Below, piece after piece: positions 53,152 to 61,898 of a stretch of 64,000 nt of DNA; the stretch's first letter is position 1, and each line of letters opens with the position of its first letter. This DNA comes from Candidatus Leptofilum proximum (GTDB taxonomy: Bacteria; Chloroflexota; Anaerolineae; Promineifilales; Promineifilaceae). The stretch is taken from assembly GCA_016710325.1 (NCBI GenBank), contig JADJXK010000002.1:2542001-2606000 (forward strand). The letters are read 5' to 3'. A program made the translations under genes and the position numbers. Under the pieces are notes generated by a model. That model searched no databases. It saw only the letters and a list, made by a program, of their open reading frames with translations, and was not told the origin of the DNA.

Positions 53152-55998
53152 ATGTCAACTCATATCCGTAGAAATGTCGCCCATGTCTCTCAGGCTGAAC
53201 GCGACAAATTAATCAACGCTATTGTCCAGGCAGATATGACTAAACTATTCCCGGACGGCGTTTCTTATTGGGATAAGCAAGACCAAATCCATCAGGCCAC
53301 ACATGTTCACGGCGGACCTTCTTTTTTGCCCTGGCACCGTGAGTTAGTTAACCGATTCGAAGCATTGCTGCAAGAAGTAGATCCCACCGTAGCCCTTCAT
53401 TACTGGGACTGGACAACAGACCCGCGCAGCAGTCCGAATGGCCAGGGCGGATTTGTCAACCTGTTTACCAGCGCCAATTTTGGCAGCAGTTCAGGTCGGG
53501 CTGACGTCCCGTTTGACTCATTGGACAACGCTGGGGTATTTGCCGGCAGCCGGGATCAAACCGGCGATCCGGCCGATCCACCACAGGAAATTACGCGCAA
53601 TGTTTCTCCCGGAAATCCCCCAGCACAATCTGACAATGTTATCATTACTTCGGCCGATATGCTGCCACAGGCACAGCAGTGGACGCAGCTTCGTGAGGCA
53701 ATTGAGCAATCACCAAATCACAATTCTATACACCCCTACATTGGTGGAACCATCGGCAGTGGCCACTCTGCTTTTGAAGACCCATTTGTTTTTTTGCTTC
53801 ATGCCAATGCCGATCGTTTATGGGCCATGTGGCAAACTGTGCCCGGTCATGAATGGCGGTTAGACCCAGATCAGACTTACGGTGACGAAACCAGCGATCC
53901 GGTGATCCTGGAAAACCTGGAGCCGTGGGCTGGTGGGTCCGGTTTACGCCCCTGGGCACCCCCGGAAAACCAGCAGGTTATTAAAAATTCCCGCCATTCC
54001 ACCGTTGTGAAACCGCCCTGTTATGACACGCTGCCCTTTTCGGTTGAGTTGACGACACCGGCCACCCTTGGCGCGCCCATTACCTTCAATGATATACCCG
54101 AAGGGGCAACGGCCGTTCGCGCCGCTGTCTTTCTGGTTAAGGGGTGCCGCTCCATGACCTTTACCGTTACCAGTGGCCCGGCTGCGCCTTTTAGCGTCTT
54201 CAGTACACTGCCTTTGCCGCCAACAACGCCATCCAACCAGCTGGAAGCGGAAGCCCGCGTCTGGTTTGCTTACACCGGCAGCAGCGCTGGCGACGTTGCC
54301 AACAGCAGCGTCACCATTCGCTGCGAGGAGACAGAGCAGGAGTGGATCATTCCCATCACGGCCAACACCGTTCCCTGGCCCACGGTCGCTTCCCTGTTGG
54401 TGTTGGACAAATCGGGTAGTATGGATTGGGCCTCGGGCATTTCTGGCAAGCGGCGCATGGATGTGCTGCACGATGCTGCCCCAATTTTTGTTGAACTGAT
54501 GCCAAATAATGATGCGTTGGGTATTGTCAGTTTTGATCACAATGCTTATCCGGTGATGGGTGTTACTGTAGCCGGACCGCCCGTGATCGGCATGGGGCGC
54601 TCGACGGCCAACACGGAAATTGGCAATCTGGAACCCAACCCGGCCGGAGCCACGTCGATTGGTGATGGCGTTTTTCTGGCCAGCAATACCCTGGCCCCGG
54701 TCGGCGGTTTTGCTCACAAGGCGATTGTGGTCTTTACTGACGGGCACGGAAACAGCTCTCGCTACCTCTCGGACCCTGACGTGCAGGCGGCGCTTAATGA
54801 CCGGGTGATTGCCATTGGCCTGGGTACGGCCGCTAATCTGAATCCAGCGGCGCTGGATGCCATCGCTAACAGCTCAGGCGGTTTTTTGATGATGACCGGC
54901 ACGATCGGCAATGATGATTTATTACGGCTGCACAAATATTTCTTGCAAGTTCTGGCCGGTTTGACAAATACGGCCGTTGTTGTTGATCCCGAAGGCAGCA
55001 TCCGGCCTGGTCAGGAGCACTGCATTCCCTTCCAGCTGAGCGAAGCGGACATTGGGGCAGATGTGATTTTGCTGTCTCCGACCCCCTGGGCCATTGAGTT
55101 TATGTTGGAAACGCCGTCGGGCAAGGTGATTAATGCCATAGACAGCGCCAGCATTCCCAATATGACCTTTGTCAACGGCAATCAGGTGCATTATTACCGG
55201 ATGACGCTGCCAGTTCCGGTAGCTGATGGTGAACATGCGGGAACATGGCACGCCATTCTAAAGGTAGATGAAGGGCAGTTCAAAGAGTATCTGAGTACCT
55301 TCCGGCAGAGGGAAGATTCCATGGCGCTGCGGCGGGCAATCGCTCACGGTGTGCCCTATAGCCTCAATGTACAGTCACGGTCGAACCTGACCATGCAGGT
55401 GCAGGTCATCCAGTCCAGCTATGAACCGGGAGCGGCCGTTACCCTGCGGGCACTGCTGAAGGAGTATGATCAGCCGGTTCAGAACAGGGCCAAGGTGAAA
55501 GTAGGGGTTGAACGACCGGATGGAACGGCAACGGCCGTCATTTTAGCTGAAATTGAGCCAGGCGTTTTTGAGGCAGCGTTTACAGCAACGCTGCCGGGCA
55601 TCCACCAGCTGACTTTCCGAGCCGAAGGGGAAACGTGGTACGGCCGTCCTTTCACCCGCGAAGAACTGCGCACAGCGGCTGTCTGGCGCGCCGGCGATAA
55701 TCCGCCGCCCACCACGGCAACGGATCCGTCTACACAAAATGAGCGGCTCTGCGAGCTAATCAACTGCATTTTGAACGATAAAGGTGTAGTAGACTTCTTG
55801 CACCGCCATGAAATTGACGCCAAACAGTTAGCCCGCTGCCTGCGGCAAATCTGCCACGTTCGGCCAGATGGGAAGGCGGGATTGCAAACGGTTCGACCCG
55901 CACAAGTTGTCCAAACAGTTCTGTCTGAGCTGCGTTCAATCCTGGGAGAATCCAGGACGGACGAATTCCTGGCTATGATAAACCAAATTACTGGCTGA
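53152..55998 (+). CDS. Tyrosinase-VWA fusion protein
   Basis: A 948-residue protein. Residues 20-230 form a tyrosinase-type copper domain: H53 and H62 in HGGPSFLPWH (CuA, with H47 or H51), then H190-x3-H194 and H217 in FLLHANADRLW (CuB). A linker Ig-like domain follows (about 290-405), then a von Willebrand A domain with the MIDAS motif DKSGSM (419-424), T501 and D530 in VVFTDGHGN. A beta-rich domain (about 740-850) and a helical tail end it. No signal peptide is seen. Tyrosinase fused to VWA is not a combination I know. AGAAGGAGGCAG precedes the start. Confidence 0.85.
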   Translation: MSTHIRRNVAHVSQAERDKLINAIVQADMTKLFPDGVSYWDKQDQIHQATHVHGGPSFLPWHRELVNRFEALLQEVDPTVALHYWDWTTDPRSSPNGQGGFVNLFTSANFGSSSGRADVPFDSLDNAGVFAGSRDQTGDPADPPQEITRNVSPGNPPAQSDNVIITSADMLPQAQQWTQLREAIEQSPNHNSIHPYIGGTIGSGHSAFEDPFVFLLHANADRLWAMWQTVPGHEWRLDPDQTYGDETSDPVILENLEPWAGGSGLRPWAPPENQQVIKNSRHSTVVKPPCYDTLPFSVELTTPATLGAPITFNDIPEGATAVRAAVFLVKGCRSMTFTVTSGPAAPFSVFSTLPLPPTTPSNQLEAEARVWFAYTGSSAGDVANSSVTIRCEETEQEWIIPITANTVPWPTVASLLVLDKSGSMDWASGISGKRRMDVLHDAAPIFVELMPNNDALGIVSFDHNAYPVMGVTVAGPPVIGMGRSTANTEIGNLEPNPAGATSIGDGVFLASNTLAPVGGFAHKAIVVFTDGHGNSSRYLSDPDVQAALNDRVIAIGLGTAANLNPAALDAIANSSGGFLMMTGTIGNDDLLRLHKYFLQVLAGLTNTAVVVDPEGSIRPGQEHCIPFQLSEADIGADVILLSPTPWAIEFMLETPSGKVINAIDSASIPNMTFVNGNQVHYYRMTLPVPVADGEHAGTWHAILKVDEGQFKEYLSTFRQREDSMALRRAIAHGVPYSLNVQSRSNLTMQVQVIQSSYEPGAAVTLRALLKEYDQPVQNRAKVKVGVERPDGTATAVILAEIEPGVFEAAFTATLPGIHQLTFRAEGETWYGRPFTREELRTAAVWRAGDNPPPTTATDPSTQNERLCELINCILNDKGVVDFLHRHEIDAKQLARCLRQICHVRPDGKAGLQTVRPAQVVQTVLSELRSILGESRTDEFLAMINQITG

Positions 55999-56020
55999 CC
56001 TGGAATTAGCGGCAAAATGA

Positions 56021-56052
56021 AACGGCCGTACTGTATAGACGGTACGGCCGTT
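56021..56052. terminator. Bidirectional hairpin from two ACGGCCGT copies
   Basis: AACGGCCGTAC and GTACGGCCGTT pair perfectly around a ten-base loop in the gap between convergent tyrosinase-VWA and copA genes. Runs of A on the copA side could act as the T tract for leftward reading only weakly. Confidence 0.6.
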
Positions 56053-56087
56053 CTGAAAAAGAGGAAGAAAAAAAACTTGCTGCCGCT

Positions 56088-58637
56088 CTAATTCAACTTC
56101 ACCCGCTTCAACCGCAGCGAATTGCTCACCACGCTGATGCTGGAGAAAGCCATCGCCCCTGCTGCCAGAATCGGACTGAGCTGGCGCAGGAAATCGGGCG
56201 CCCATTCAAATGGTGCCAGAACGCCAGCCGCCACAGGAATTAACGCGGTATTGTAGGCAAAGGCCCAGAACAGGTTCTCCTTGATGTTGCGCATGGTGGC
56301 TTTGGACAGGTGAATCGCCTGTGGTACGCTGCGTAGATCGCCGCGCATCAGCGTTACGTCGGCGGCTTCCATGGCCACGTCCGTGCCCGTGCCAATCGCC
56401 AGACCGACGTCGGCCTGTGCCAGGGCCGGCGCATCGTTAATGCCGTCGCCCACCATACCAACAAAGTAGCCTTCTTCCTGGAGCTGGGCCACAAAGTTGG
56501 CCTTGTCGCCGGGAAGCACCTCGGCAAAGACCCGGTCAATGCCCACTTCGCGGGCAATGGCCTGCGCCGTGGCTTCGTTGTCGCCGGTCATCATCACCAC
56601 CGTCAGTCCTTGCGCGTGCATTTGCTGTACGGCCGTTTTAGAACCTTCTTTAATGGTGTCGGCAACGCCGATAATGGCTGCTGCCTGCCCATCCACCGCC
56701 AGCCACATCGCTGTCTTGGCTTCATTTTGCAGCTGTTCCGCTTTGGGGCCCAGGCCATTCAGCATCACCTCTTCCCGCTCCATCAAGCGGCGGTTGCCAA
56801 TCAGAACGCGACGGCCGTTGACCGCAGCAGCGATGCCATGCCCGGCAATGCCTTCAAACTCCTGCGGTTCATCCAAAACCAGCTCACGCTCCTGTGCGGC
56901 GCGCACGATGGCCTCGCCCAGGGGATGTTCCGACCCACGCTCGGCGCTGGCGGCCAGGGTCAGCCAGTAATCGGTATTCGGTGGCCGGTAATCGGTAAGC
57001 AGTCCTTCGGCAACGGCCGTTTGCCCACCGTTTGCTGAATACTGATCACCGATAACGGCCAACTGGTCACTGATAATCACGTCCGTCACCGCTGGTTCGC
57101 CGCGGGTAATCGTGCCGGTTTTGTCCAGCACAATCGCCGTGAGCTTATGGGCCTGCTCCAGTGCGGTGCTGTTTTTAAACAGCACGCCCGCTTCAGCTCC
57201 TTTGCCTACGCCCACCATGATTGACGTCGGCGTTGCCAGGCCCATGGCACAGGGACAGGCGATAACGAGAACGGCCGTCAGCCGCAGCATCGCCGCCACC
57301 AGGTCACCGGTTGCCAGGTACCAAACGGCAAACGTGGCAAACCCCAGCACGATGACTGCCGGGACAAAGTAAGCAGAAACCCGGTCCACCACCTTTTGAA
57401 TAGGGGCCTTGCTGCCCTGCGCCTGCTCAACCAGACGGATAATTTGTGCCAGCGCCGTTTCCTTGCCAACTTTGGTGGCCTCAAACTTCAGCAAACCCTG
57501 CTTGTTGATAGTAGCACCAATGACTTCATCGCCTACGGCTTTATCCACGGGCAAACTTTCGCCGGTGATCATGCTCTCATCAACGGCCGAATGTCCTTCG
57601 ATGATCACGCCATCCACCGGTACCTTTTCGCCGGGGCGGACGAGAACAACATCACCGGACGCAACTTCGGCAAGGGGAATGTCAATTTCTTGCCCGTTAC
57701 GCACCACGCGGGCCGTTTTTGCCTGCAGGCCCATCAATTTCTTAATCGCTTCGCTGGTCTGGCCCTTGGCACGCACTTCCAGCAGCTTGCCCAGCACGAT
57801 GAGGGTGATGATGGCTGCGGCCGTTTCAAAGTAAACATGCGTGCCAAACAGCTCATTACCCAGCGTGGTGGCAATTAGCACCAGCGTACTGTAACCGTAG
57901 GCGACGGTCGTGCCCATGGCCACCAGCACGTCCATGTTGGCGCTGCCGTTGCGTAGTGCCTTGTAAGCGCCAGTGTAATAGTCCCAGCCGACCCAGAACT
58001 GCACCGGTGTCGCCAGGACCAGGAAAGCCCAGTTAACCCACGGTTCGTGGGACCACATGCCCAGCAGCCCAAAGTCACGCAGCATGGTCCAGACGACCAG
58101 CGGAACGGTAAAGATTGCCCCGATAATCAGGCGCTGCCACTGGTGCCGCAGCTCGGCGGCGCGAGCCGCGGCTTCAACGTCTTCTAGCTCATCTTCGGTT
58201 TCGGTCTTAACCACATCGTAGCCAGCCTTACGCACGGCAGCGACGAGTTCATCTTTATCGGCAGTGCCGGGTGCATAGGAAACGGTTGCCCGTTCGCTGG
58301 CAAAGTTCACGGAGGCGTCAATGACACCTTCCACTTTTTTCAGGCTGCGTTCGATGGCGTTGGCGCAGTTGGCGCAGGTCATGCCAATTAGGGGTAATTC
58401 GACTGTAGCTGTCGGAATTTGGTAGCCTGCTTTTTTTACCCGATTGATAACATCCGCCGTTACGTCTTGAACGTTTGTGACGGCCGGATCAAAGGTAACG
58501 GTCACTTTTTCGCTGGCAAAGTTGACCACCGAATCGGTAACGCCCGCGGCCTTTTTGCTGTTGCGCTCCACTGAGGCAACACAGTTGGCACAGGTCATGC
58601 CGATAACGGGGAGTGTAATTTGCTGTAATTCTGACAT
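56088..58637 (-). CDS. copA: Copper-exporting P-type ATPase CopA with two HMA domains
   Basis: An 849-residue P1B-1 ATPase. HMA domains hold GMTCANC at 13-19 and 85-91; TGES is at 358-361, the membrane motif CPC at 461-463 and DKTGT at 505-509; GDGINDAPAL is near the end. It exports Cu+. Residues 522-558 are a 37-residue insert not seen in relatives, encoded by a CGGTAATCGGTA-type tract. It follows the CsoR-HMA gene in a leftward operon. A short spacer with a GGTGAATTCACC palindrome lies between them. Confidence 0.95.
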   Translation of the reverse strand: MSELQQITLPVIGMTCANCVASVERNSKKAAGVTDSVVNFASEKVTVTFDPAVTNVQDVTADVINRVKKAGYQIPTATVELPLIGMTCANCANAIERSLKKVEGVIDASVNFASERATVSYAPGTADKDELVAAVRKAGYDVVKTETEDELEDVEAAARAAELRHQWQRLIIGAIFTVPLVVWTMLRDFGLLGMWSHEPWVNWAFLVLATPVQFWVGWDYYTGAYKALRNGSANMDVLVAMGTTVAYGYSTLVLIATTLGNELFGTHVYFETAAAIITLIVLGKLLEVRAKGQTSEAIKKLMGLQAKTARVVRNGQEIDIPLAEVASGDVVLVRPGEKVPVDGVIIEGHSAVDESMITGESLPVDKAVGDEVIGATINKQGLLKFEATKVGKETALAQIIRLVEQAQGSKAPIQKVVDRVSAYFVPAVIVLGFATFAVWYLATGDLVAAMLRLTAVLVIACPCAMGLATPTSIMVGVGKGAEAGVLFKNSTALEQAHKLTAIVLDKTGTITRGEPAVTDVIISDQLAVIGDQYSANGGQTAVAEGLLTDYRPPNTDYWLTLAASAERGSEHPLGEAIVRAAQERELVLDEPQEFEGIAGHGIAAAVNGRRVLIGNRRLMEREEVMLNGLGPKAEQLQNEAKTAMWLAVDGQAAAIIGVADTIKEGSKTAVQQMHAQGLTVVMMTGDNEATAQAIAREVGIDRVFAEVLPGDKANFVAQLQEEGYFVGMVGDGINDAPALAQADVGLAIGTGTDVAMEAADVTLMRGDLRSVPQAIHLSKATMRNIKENLFWAFAYNTALIPVAAGVLAPFEWAPDFLRQLSPILAAGAMAFSSISVVSNSLRLKRVKLN
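56964..57074. repeat. CGGTAATCGGTA-type tract inside copA
   Basis: TAATCGGTATTCGGTGGCC, GGTAATCGGTAAGCAG and GATCACCGATAACGGCC are words of the dispersed tract family. It is in frame and adds about 37 residues between DKTGT and the SERGSEHPL segment of CopA. Confidence 0.6.
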
Positions 58638-58705
58638 AGTGTCCTCTGTGATGCGTGATACGTGCCGGGTGAATTCACCTTATCTCATGTGTCATGCTTC
58701 ACGAT

Positions 58706-59230
58706 CTAGTTGATTTGGATCAACCCCTCAGGCGGGTAGTTGATCTCCTGTAAGGTGGCTTGAATCTTTTCCCAGGTGGCGGGTTCTTGCCACTCGACTG
58801 TGACTTGTTTGCTGTCTTGAACGGCCGTCACGTTCATCACCCCAACCAAATCGCTCAATTCTGCTTCAATGGTGTGCGTGCAATGGCCACAGCTAATGTT
58901 GGGCACGGTAAATGTTTTGCTTCTCATGGATTTCACCTCGTCCTTTAGGTGATTGTATTTGTTGGACATTTGAAACACGGCCGTCACCTCGGCCAACATG
59001 CGCTCACGTTCTGCCATATCTGGGCCACGAACGGCCGTCATCATGCAGGTGTGCAGATGGGTATCGAGCATCATAGCCGCGACCTTGTTCAAGGCCGCCT
59101 GCACGGCCTGAATCTGGCGGATCATGTCGATGCAGTAAGCATCTTCCTGAGCCATGCGCTCAATGCCTTTGATATGACCGGCGGCGCTGGCCAGCCGTTG
59201 GATAAGTGCTTGACGTAATTTCTCGTCCAT
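58706..59230 (-). CDS. csoR: CsoR copper sensor fused to an HMA (CopZ-like) domain
   Basis: A 174-residue fusion. The N-terminal part is CsoR/DUF156 with the Cu+ ligands C33, H58 and C62 at the exact spacing of known CsoR (C, 25 residues, H-x3-C). The C-terminal part (from 102) is an HMA domain with SCGHC (CxxC at 114-117). An internal GAGGTG followed by ATG at 58927 would also allow separate translation of the HMA part, so a chaperone may be made too. The CsoR operator at 59237-59262 lies in its leader. The start ATG at 59230 is preferred to GTG at 59242, which lies in the operator. Confidence 0.9.
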   Translation of the reverse strand: MDEKLRQALIQRLASAAGHIKGIERMAQEDAYCIDMIRQIQAVQAALNKVAAMMLDTHLHTCMMTAVRGPDMAERERMLAEVTAVFQMSNKYNHLKDEVKSMRSKTFTVPNISCGHCTHTIEAELSDLVGVMNVTAVQDSKQVTVEWQEPATWEKIQATLQEINYPPEGLIQIN

Positions 59231-59236
59231 ATTTTT

Positions 59237-59262
59237 ATCCACCCCCCTAGGGGAGGGGGTAT
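59237..59262. promoter_or_regulatory. CsoR-type operator
   Basis: ATCCACCCCCC-TA-GGGGAGGGGGTAT is the G/C-tract dyad typical of CsoR sites. It overlaps the leader of the csoR-HMA-copA operon, so CsoR would release it when Cu+ binds. Confidence 0.85.
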
Positions 59263-59298
59263 GTGGCTATTGTATAGGCAAGGGAGTCAGGCGTAAAT

Positions 59299-59334
59299 CC
59301 GTAGTTTCACCTATTTTGGATACGCCATTTGGCC
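59299..59334 (-). promoter_or_regulatory. Copper-operon box with TAGGTGAAA element
   Basis: On the minus strand GGCCAAATGGCGTATCC (59318-59334) is followed by TAGGTGAAACTACGG (59299-59313), reading towards csoR. The first element matches 31294, 35129 and 60552; the second matches 60579 and 26166. Confidence 0.5.
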
Positions 59335-59394
59335 TGTTAATGCCACGGAGGCGGAAGTTTGTGTGTTGAGTTGGGAGCTAGGTTCAACCCGGGA

Positions 59395-60159
59395 TTATTT
59401 TGCGGTCTGGCCAAACGCCTGTCCGCTGAGGTAGCCGATGTAGGCTGGTACCAGCGGCAGAACACACGGGGAGAGGAAGGAAAGCAAGCCGGCCAGGATG
59501 GCAATAAGGTAGGTGGGCGCTGTGCCACCCAGGGGTAAATCCAGATAGAAGCCATTTTGCTGGGCCCAAATGGCAATGGTGGTCATGCGGTTGGTTACCA
59601 GCAGCAGACCAATGGCAATGAGAAAGATGCCGCTGGCGATCTGGATGTGGCGCAGGTACGGCCGTAACTTGCGCACCGCCTGCACCGCCCGATTCATGCC
59701 CAAACCGATGAGCAAAAACGGGGCGCCAAGCCCCAGTGCATAGCCGCTGGAAAGCAGCATCGCCTGGCCAGAAGTCTCCTGGGCGAAGCCAAGGGTGAGG
59801 ATGGCGCCCAGCGTTGTGCCAATGCAGGGTGTCCAGCCCGCAGCAAATACCACTCCCATTAAAAGGGAAGAGGCCATGCGGTTGTTGCTGTTTGTTTGCC
59901 ACTGCGGGCGGGTATCGTAATTCAGCCAGCGAACTTTGAGAATGCCCAGGTTAAACAGGCCAAAGCCAATGATGAAGACGCCGCCCACTCGGGCGATGAC
60001 GGTTTTTAGTTCACCAAAAAGCTGGCCCAGCAGTGTGGCCGCGCCACCCCAACCGATAACAAAGATGAGAGAAAAACCCAGCACAAAAAGAGAGGCGTGG
60101 AGCAGGGTTGTGTAGCGTTCTGTGAGGGTGGGTGCGGCCGTTTTTGCCATCTGCTGCAT
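59395..60159 (-). CDS. CcdA-like thiol-disulfide membrane protein, segments permuted
   Basis: A 254-residue membrane protein. GWTPCIG with C112 sits in the middle and LSFLSPCVLPLVPAYIGYLSG with C232 sits at the C-terminal end. In normal CcdA the SPCVLPLVPAYIGYLSG segment is the first membrane span; here the protein starts with LLHASLFVLGFSLIFVIG, which normally follows it. So the order is circularly shifted. CcdA passes electrons from thioredoxin to outside thiols. The neighbours are copper and exported-Cys genes. The start at 60159 or 60150 is uncertain, with no clear ribosome site. Confidence 0.78.
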   Translation of the reverse strand: MQQMAKTAAPTLTERYTTLLHASLFVLGFSLIFVIGWGGAATLLGQLFGELKTVIARVGGVFIIGFGLFNLGILKVRWLNYDTRPQWQTNSNNRMASSLLMGVVFAAGWTPCIGTTLGAILTLGFAQETSGQAMLLSSGYALGLGAPFLLIGLGMNRAVQAVRKLRPYLRHIQIASGIFLIAIGLLLVTNRMTTIAIWAQQNGFYLDLPLGGTAPTYLIAILAGLLSFLSPCVLPLVPAYIGYLSGQAFGQTAK

Positions 60160-60177
60160 GTAGTAGCTTCAGATCGG

Positions 60178-60447
60178 TTAAGGTAGGGGGACGTTGTTGT
60201 CTATGTGAACGTGGATAGAGCCATCTGCACCAACGTGTTTGCCGCAAATCCAGCCATCGCCGTTTAGATCTTTATCGTTCCCAACGTGCTTATGTGGACC
60301 CATATGATCGTGATCATGATCCGCCACCGTGTGAAGATGGAAGTTATCTGGGCAGCCACCGACAGGGTCGTTATTGGCAGCTACAAACGAGACCGTGGAA
60401 AGCGTGAGGATTACCACTACCAGTAGTACAAGAAGCCTTTTTTTCAT
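60178..60447 (-). CDS. Small secreted His-rich protein
   Basis: An 89-residue protein with a signal peptide (1-24), a His-rich part HDHDHMGPHKHVG and a DLNGDGWICG loop like a calcium-binding Excalibur motif. Exported and 19 bases ahead of the CcdA gene. Possible metal scavenger; function unproven. Confidence 0.6.
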   Translation of the reverse strand: MKKRLLVLLVVVILTLSTVSFVAANNDPVGGCPDNFHLHTVADHDHDHMGPHKHVGNDKDLNGDGWICGKHVGADGSIHVHIDNNVPLP

Positions 60448-60551
60448 TGCTGTTTCTCCAAAAAGCCAAACCGTGTCAACAAAATCCTTTGTTCCTGATT
60501 ATAGATAGTATATCTCATAGGTACGACGGTCAAATTGCCCGTTATTGAACA

Positions 60552-60596
60552 GGCCAAATGGCGTGATGTTGGGGTACCTAGGTGAAAATACCTAAA
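60552..60596 (+). promoter_or_regulatory. Copper-operon box with TAGGTGAAA element
   Basis: GGCCAAATGGCGTGATG (60552-60568) and TACCTAGGTGAAAATACCTA (60575-60594), with TACCTA repeated 14 bases apart, read towards the ABC operon start at 60700. No other gene lies on the plus strand here. Confidence 0.5.
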
Positions 60597-60699
60597 TCCC
60601 AAACAGGCAAGATGGCGCTTCCGTCCAATCTTCTTCCATTGTATTTTAGAAACATGAAGCATCACGAGCCTGAGGAAATCATCGCAAGGAGACGGGCAT

Positions 60700-60783
60700 A
60701 TGTTAGCGGGAATTATTTTGATTGTGGGCGGATATGGTATTGTTTATTATGGAAGCCCCAAACAGGATGAGGGGGCCTCATGA
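60700..60783 (+). CDS. 27-residue single-span membrane peptide
   Basis: MLAGIILIVGGYGIVYYG followed by SPKQDEGAS, with AAGGAGACGGGCAT ahead of it. It overlaps the permease start through ATGA, so translation is coupled. Together with the 41-residue peptide at 48487 it suggests small accessory subunits for FtsX-type exporters in this genome. Confidence 0.6.
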   Translation: MLAGIILIVGGYGIVYYGSPKQDEGAS

Positions 60784-61886
60784 CGTATCTGGCGTTTCGT
60801 AATCTTTGGCAGCAAAAATTCCGCCTGGCGTTAAGCGTTGCTGGTGTTGCGCTGGCGATCATGTTGATTATTCTGCTGAATGGCTTTTTGAGCGGCATTT
60901 ATGCCCAGGTAACGGCTTACTTAGACAACACACCGGCACAGTTGGTGATTGCCCAGGATGGCGTAACCAACCTGCTGAGTGCCACCTCTATCTTGCCTGC
61001 AGGAACCGAAGCGCAGTCAAACGGCGTCACCGGTATTGCCGAAGTGACACCGATCATTTCTCAATTCATCATTTTTGATCTGCACGAGGAAAAGGTGGTG
61101 GCTTACATGGTAGGCTACGAACCGGCACAAGGTGGTGGACCGTGGCTAATGAAAGACGGCCGTCCCCCCACTGCCGATGATGAAGTGGTGCTGGATTGGG
61201 TCATGGCCACAAACCATGACATCGTCATTGGTGACACGATTGATATTTTAGATGAAACATTCAACGTCGTTGGTCTGAGTGATGGCACCAATTCCTGGAT
61301 GGCCAGCTTTTTCTTTGTCGAAAAACAGGCGGCCGAGCGGCTGTTGTTGACTCCGGGCGCTACCAGTTTTGTCTTGCTGACGCTGGAACCAGACGCGAAC
61401 GTGGCGGCCGTTACCAACCGTCTCAACCGCCGCCTGCGCGATGTAGAAATTATGCCAGTGGCATCGATGCGTCAAAATGATATTGATGTGTTGGTCAAGG
61501 TGTTTGCCGCGCCGCTGCAGCTGATGGTTTCCATTTCCTTTGCCGTGGGCACGGCCATTTTGGGCATGGTTATTTACACTGCCACCGTTGAGCGCACCCG
61601 TGAGTACGGCGTGCTCAAGGCGATGGGGGCTAAAAATCGCTATTTGTACGGGTTGGTAACGGTGCAGGGATTGGTAACGGCCGTCTCCGGCTCACTCCTG
61701 GGTATTGGCCTGGCCAGACTGGCCGCGCAGCTCATCATGAACAATTCGCCCAAATTCCTGATCGTCCTGGAGCCGCAACCTGTTTTATGGATTTCACTGA
61801 GCGGTTTGCTGATGGGCATACTAGCTGCTTTGCTGCCCGCAAGAGTGGTGGCTCATCTTGATCCGGCCCAGGTGTTTCGCAAGTAG
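60780..61886 (+). CDS. ABC permease, FtsX/DevC class
   Basis: A 368-residue permease: N-terminal span (about 16-36), a large outer domain (60-240) and three C-terminal spans (about 245-360), with GVLKAMGAKNRYLYGLV as the coupling helix. It is paired with a paralogue directly downstream and an ATPase, so the exporter is a heterodimer of two four-span halves. Confidence 0.88.
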   Translation: MTYLAFRNLWQQKFRLALSVAGVALAIMLIILLNGFLSGIYAQVTAYLDNTPAQLVIAQDGVTNLLSATSILPAGTEAQSNGVTGIAEVTPIISQFIIFDLHEEKVVAYMVGYEPAQGGGPWLMKDGRPPTADDEVVLDWVMATNHDIVIGDTIDILDETFNVVGLSDGTNSWMASFFFVEKQAAERLLLTPGATSFVLLTLEPDANVAAVTNRLNRRLRDVEIMPVASMRQNDIDVLVKVFAAPLQLMVSISFAVGTAILGMVIYTATVERTREYGVLKAMGAKNRYLYGLVTVQGLVTAVSGSLLGIGLARLAAQLIMNNSPKFLIVLEPQPVLWISLSGLLMGILAALLPARVVAHLDPAQVFRK

Positions 61887-61898
61887 AGAGGAACAGTT

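Noticed and set aside
58668..58679. GGTGAATTCACC palindrome between csoR-HMA and copA
   Set aside because: A 12-bp palindrome alone is weak evidence; there is no promoter next to it and the operon is likely continuous.
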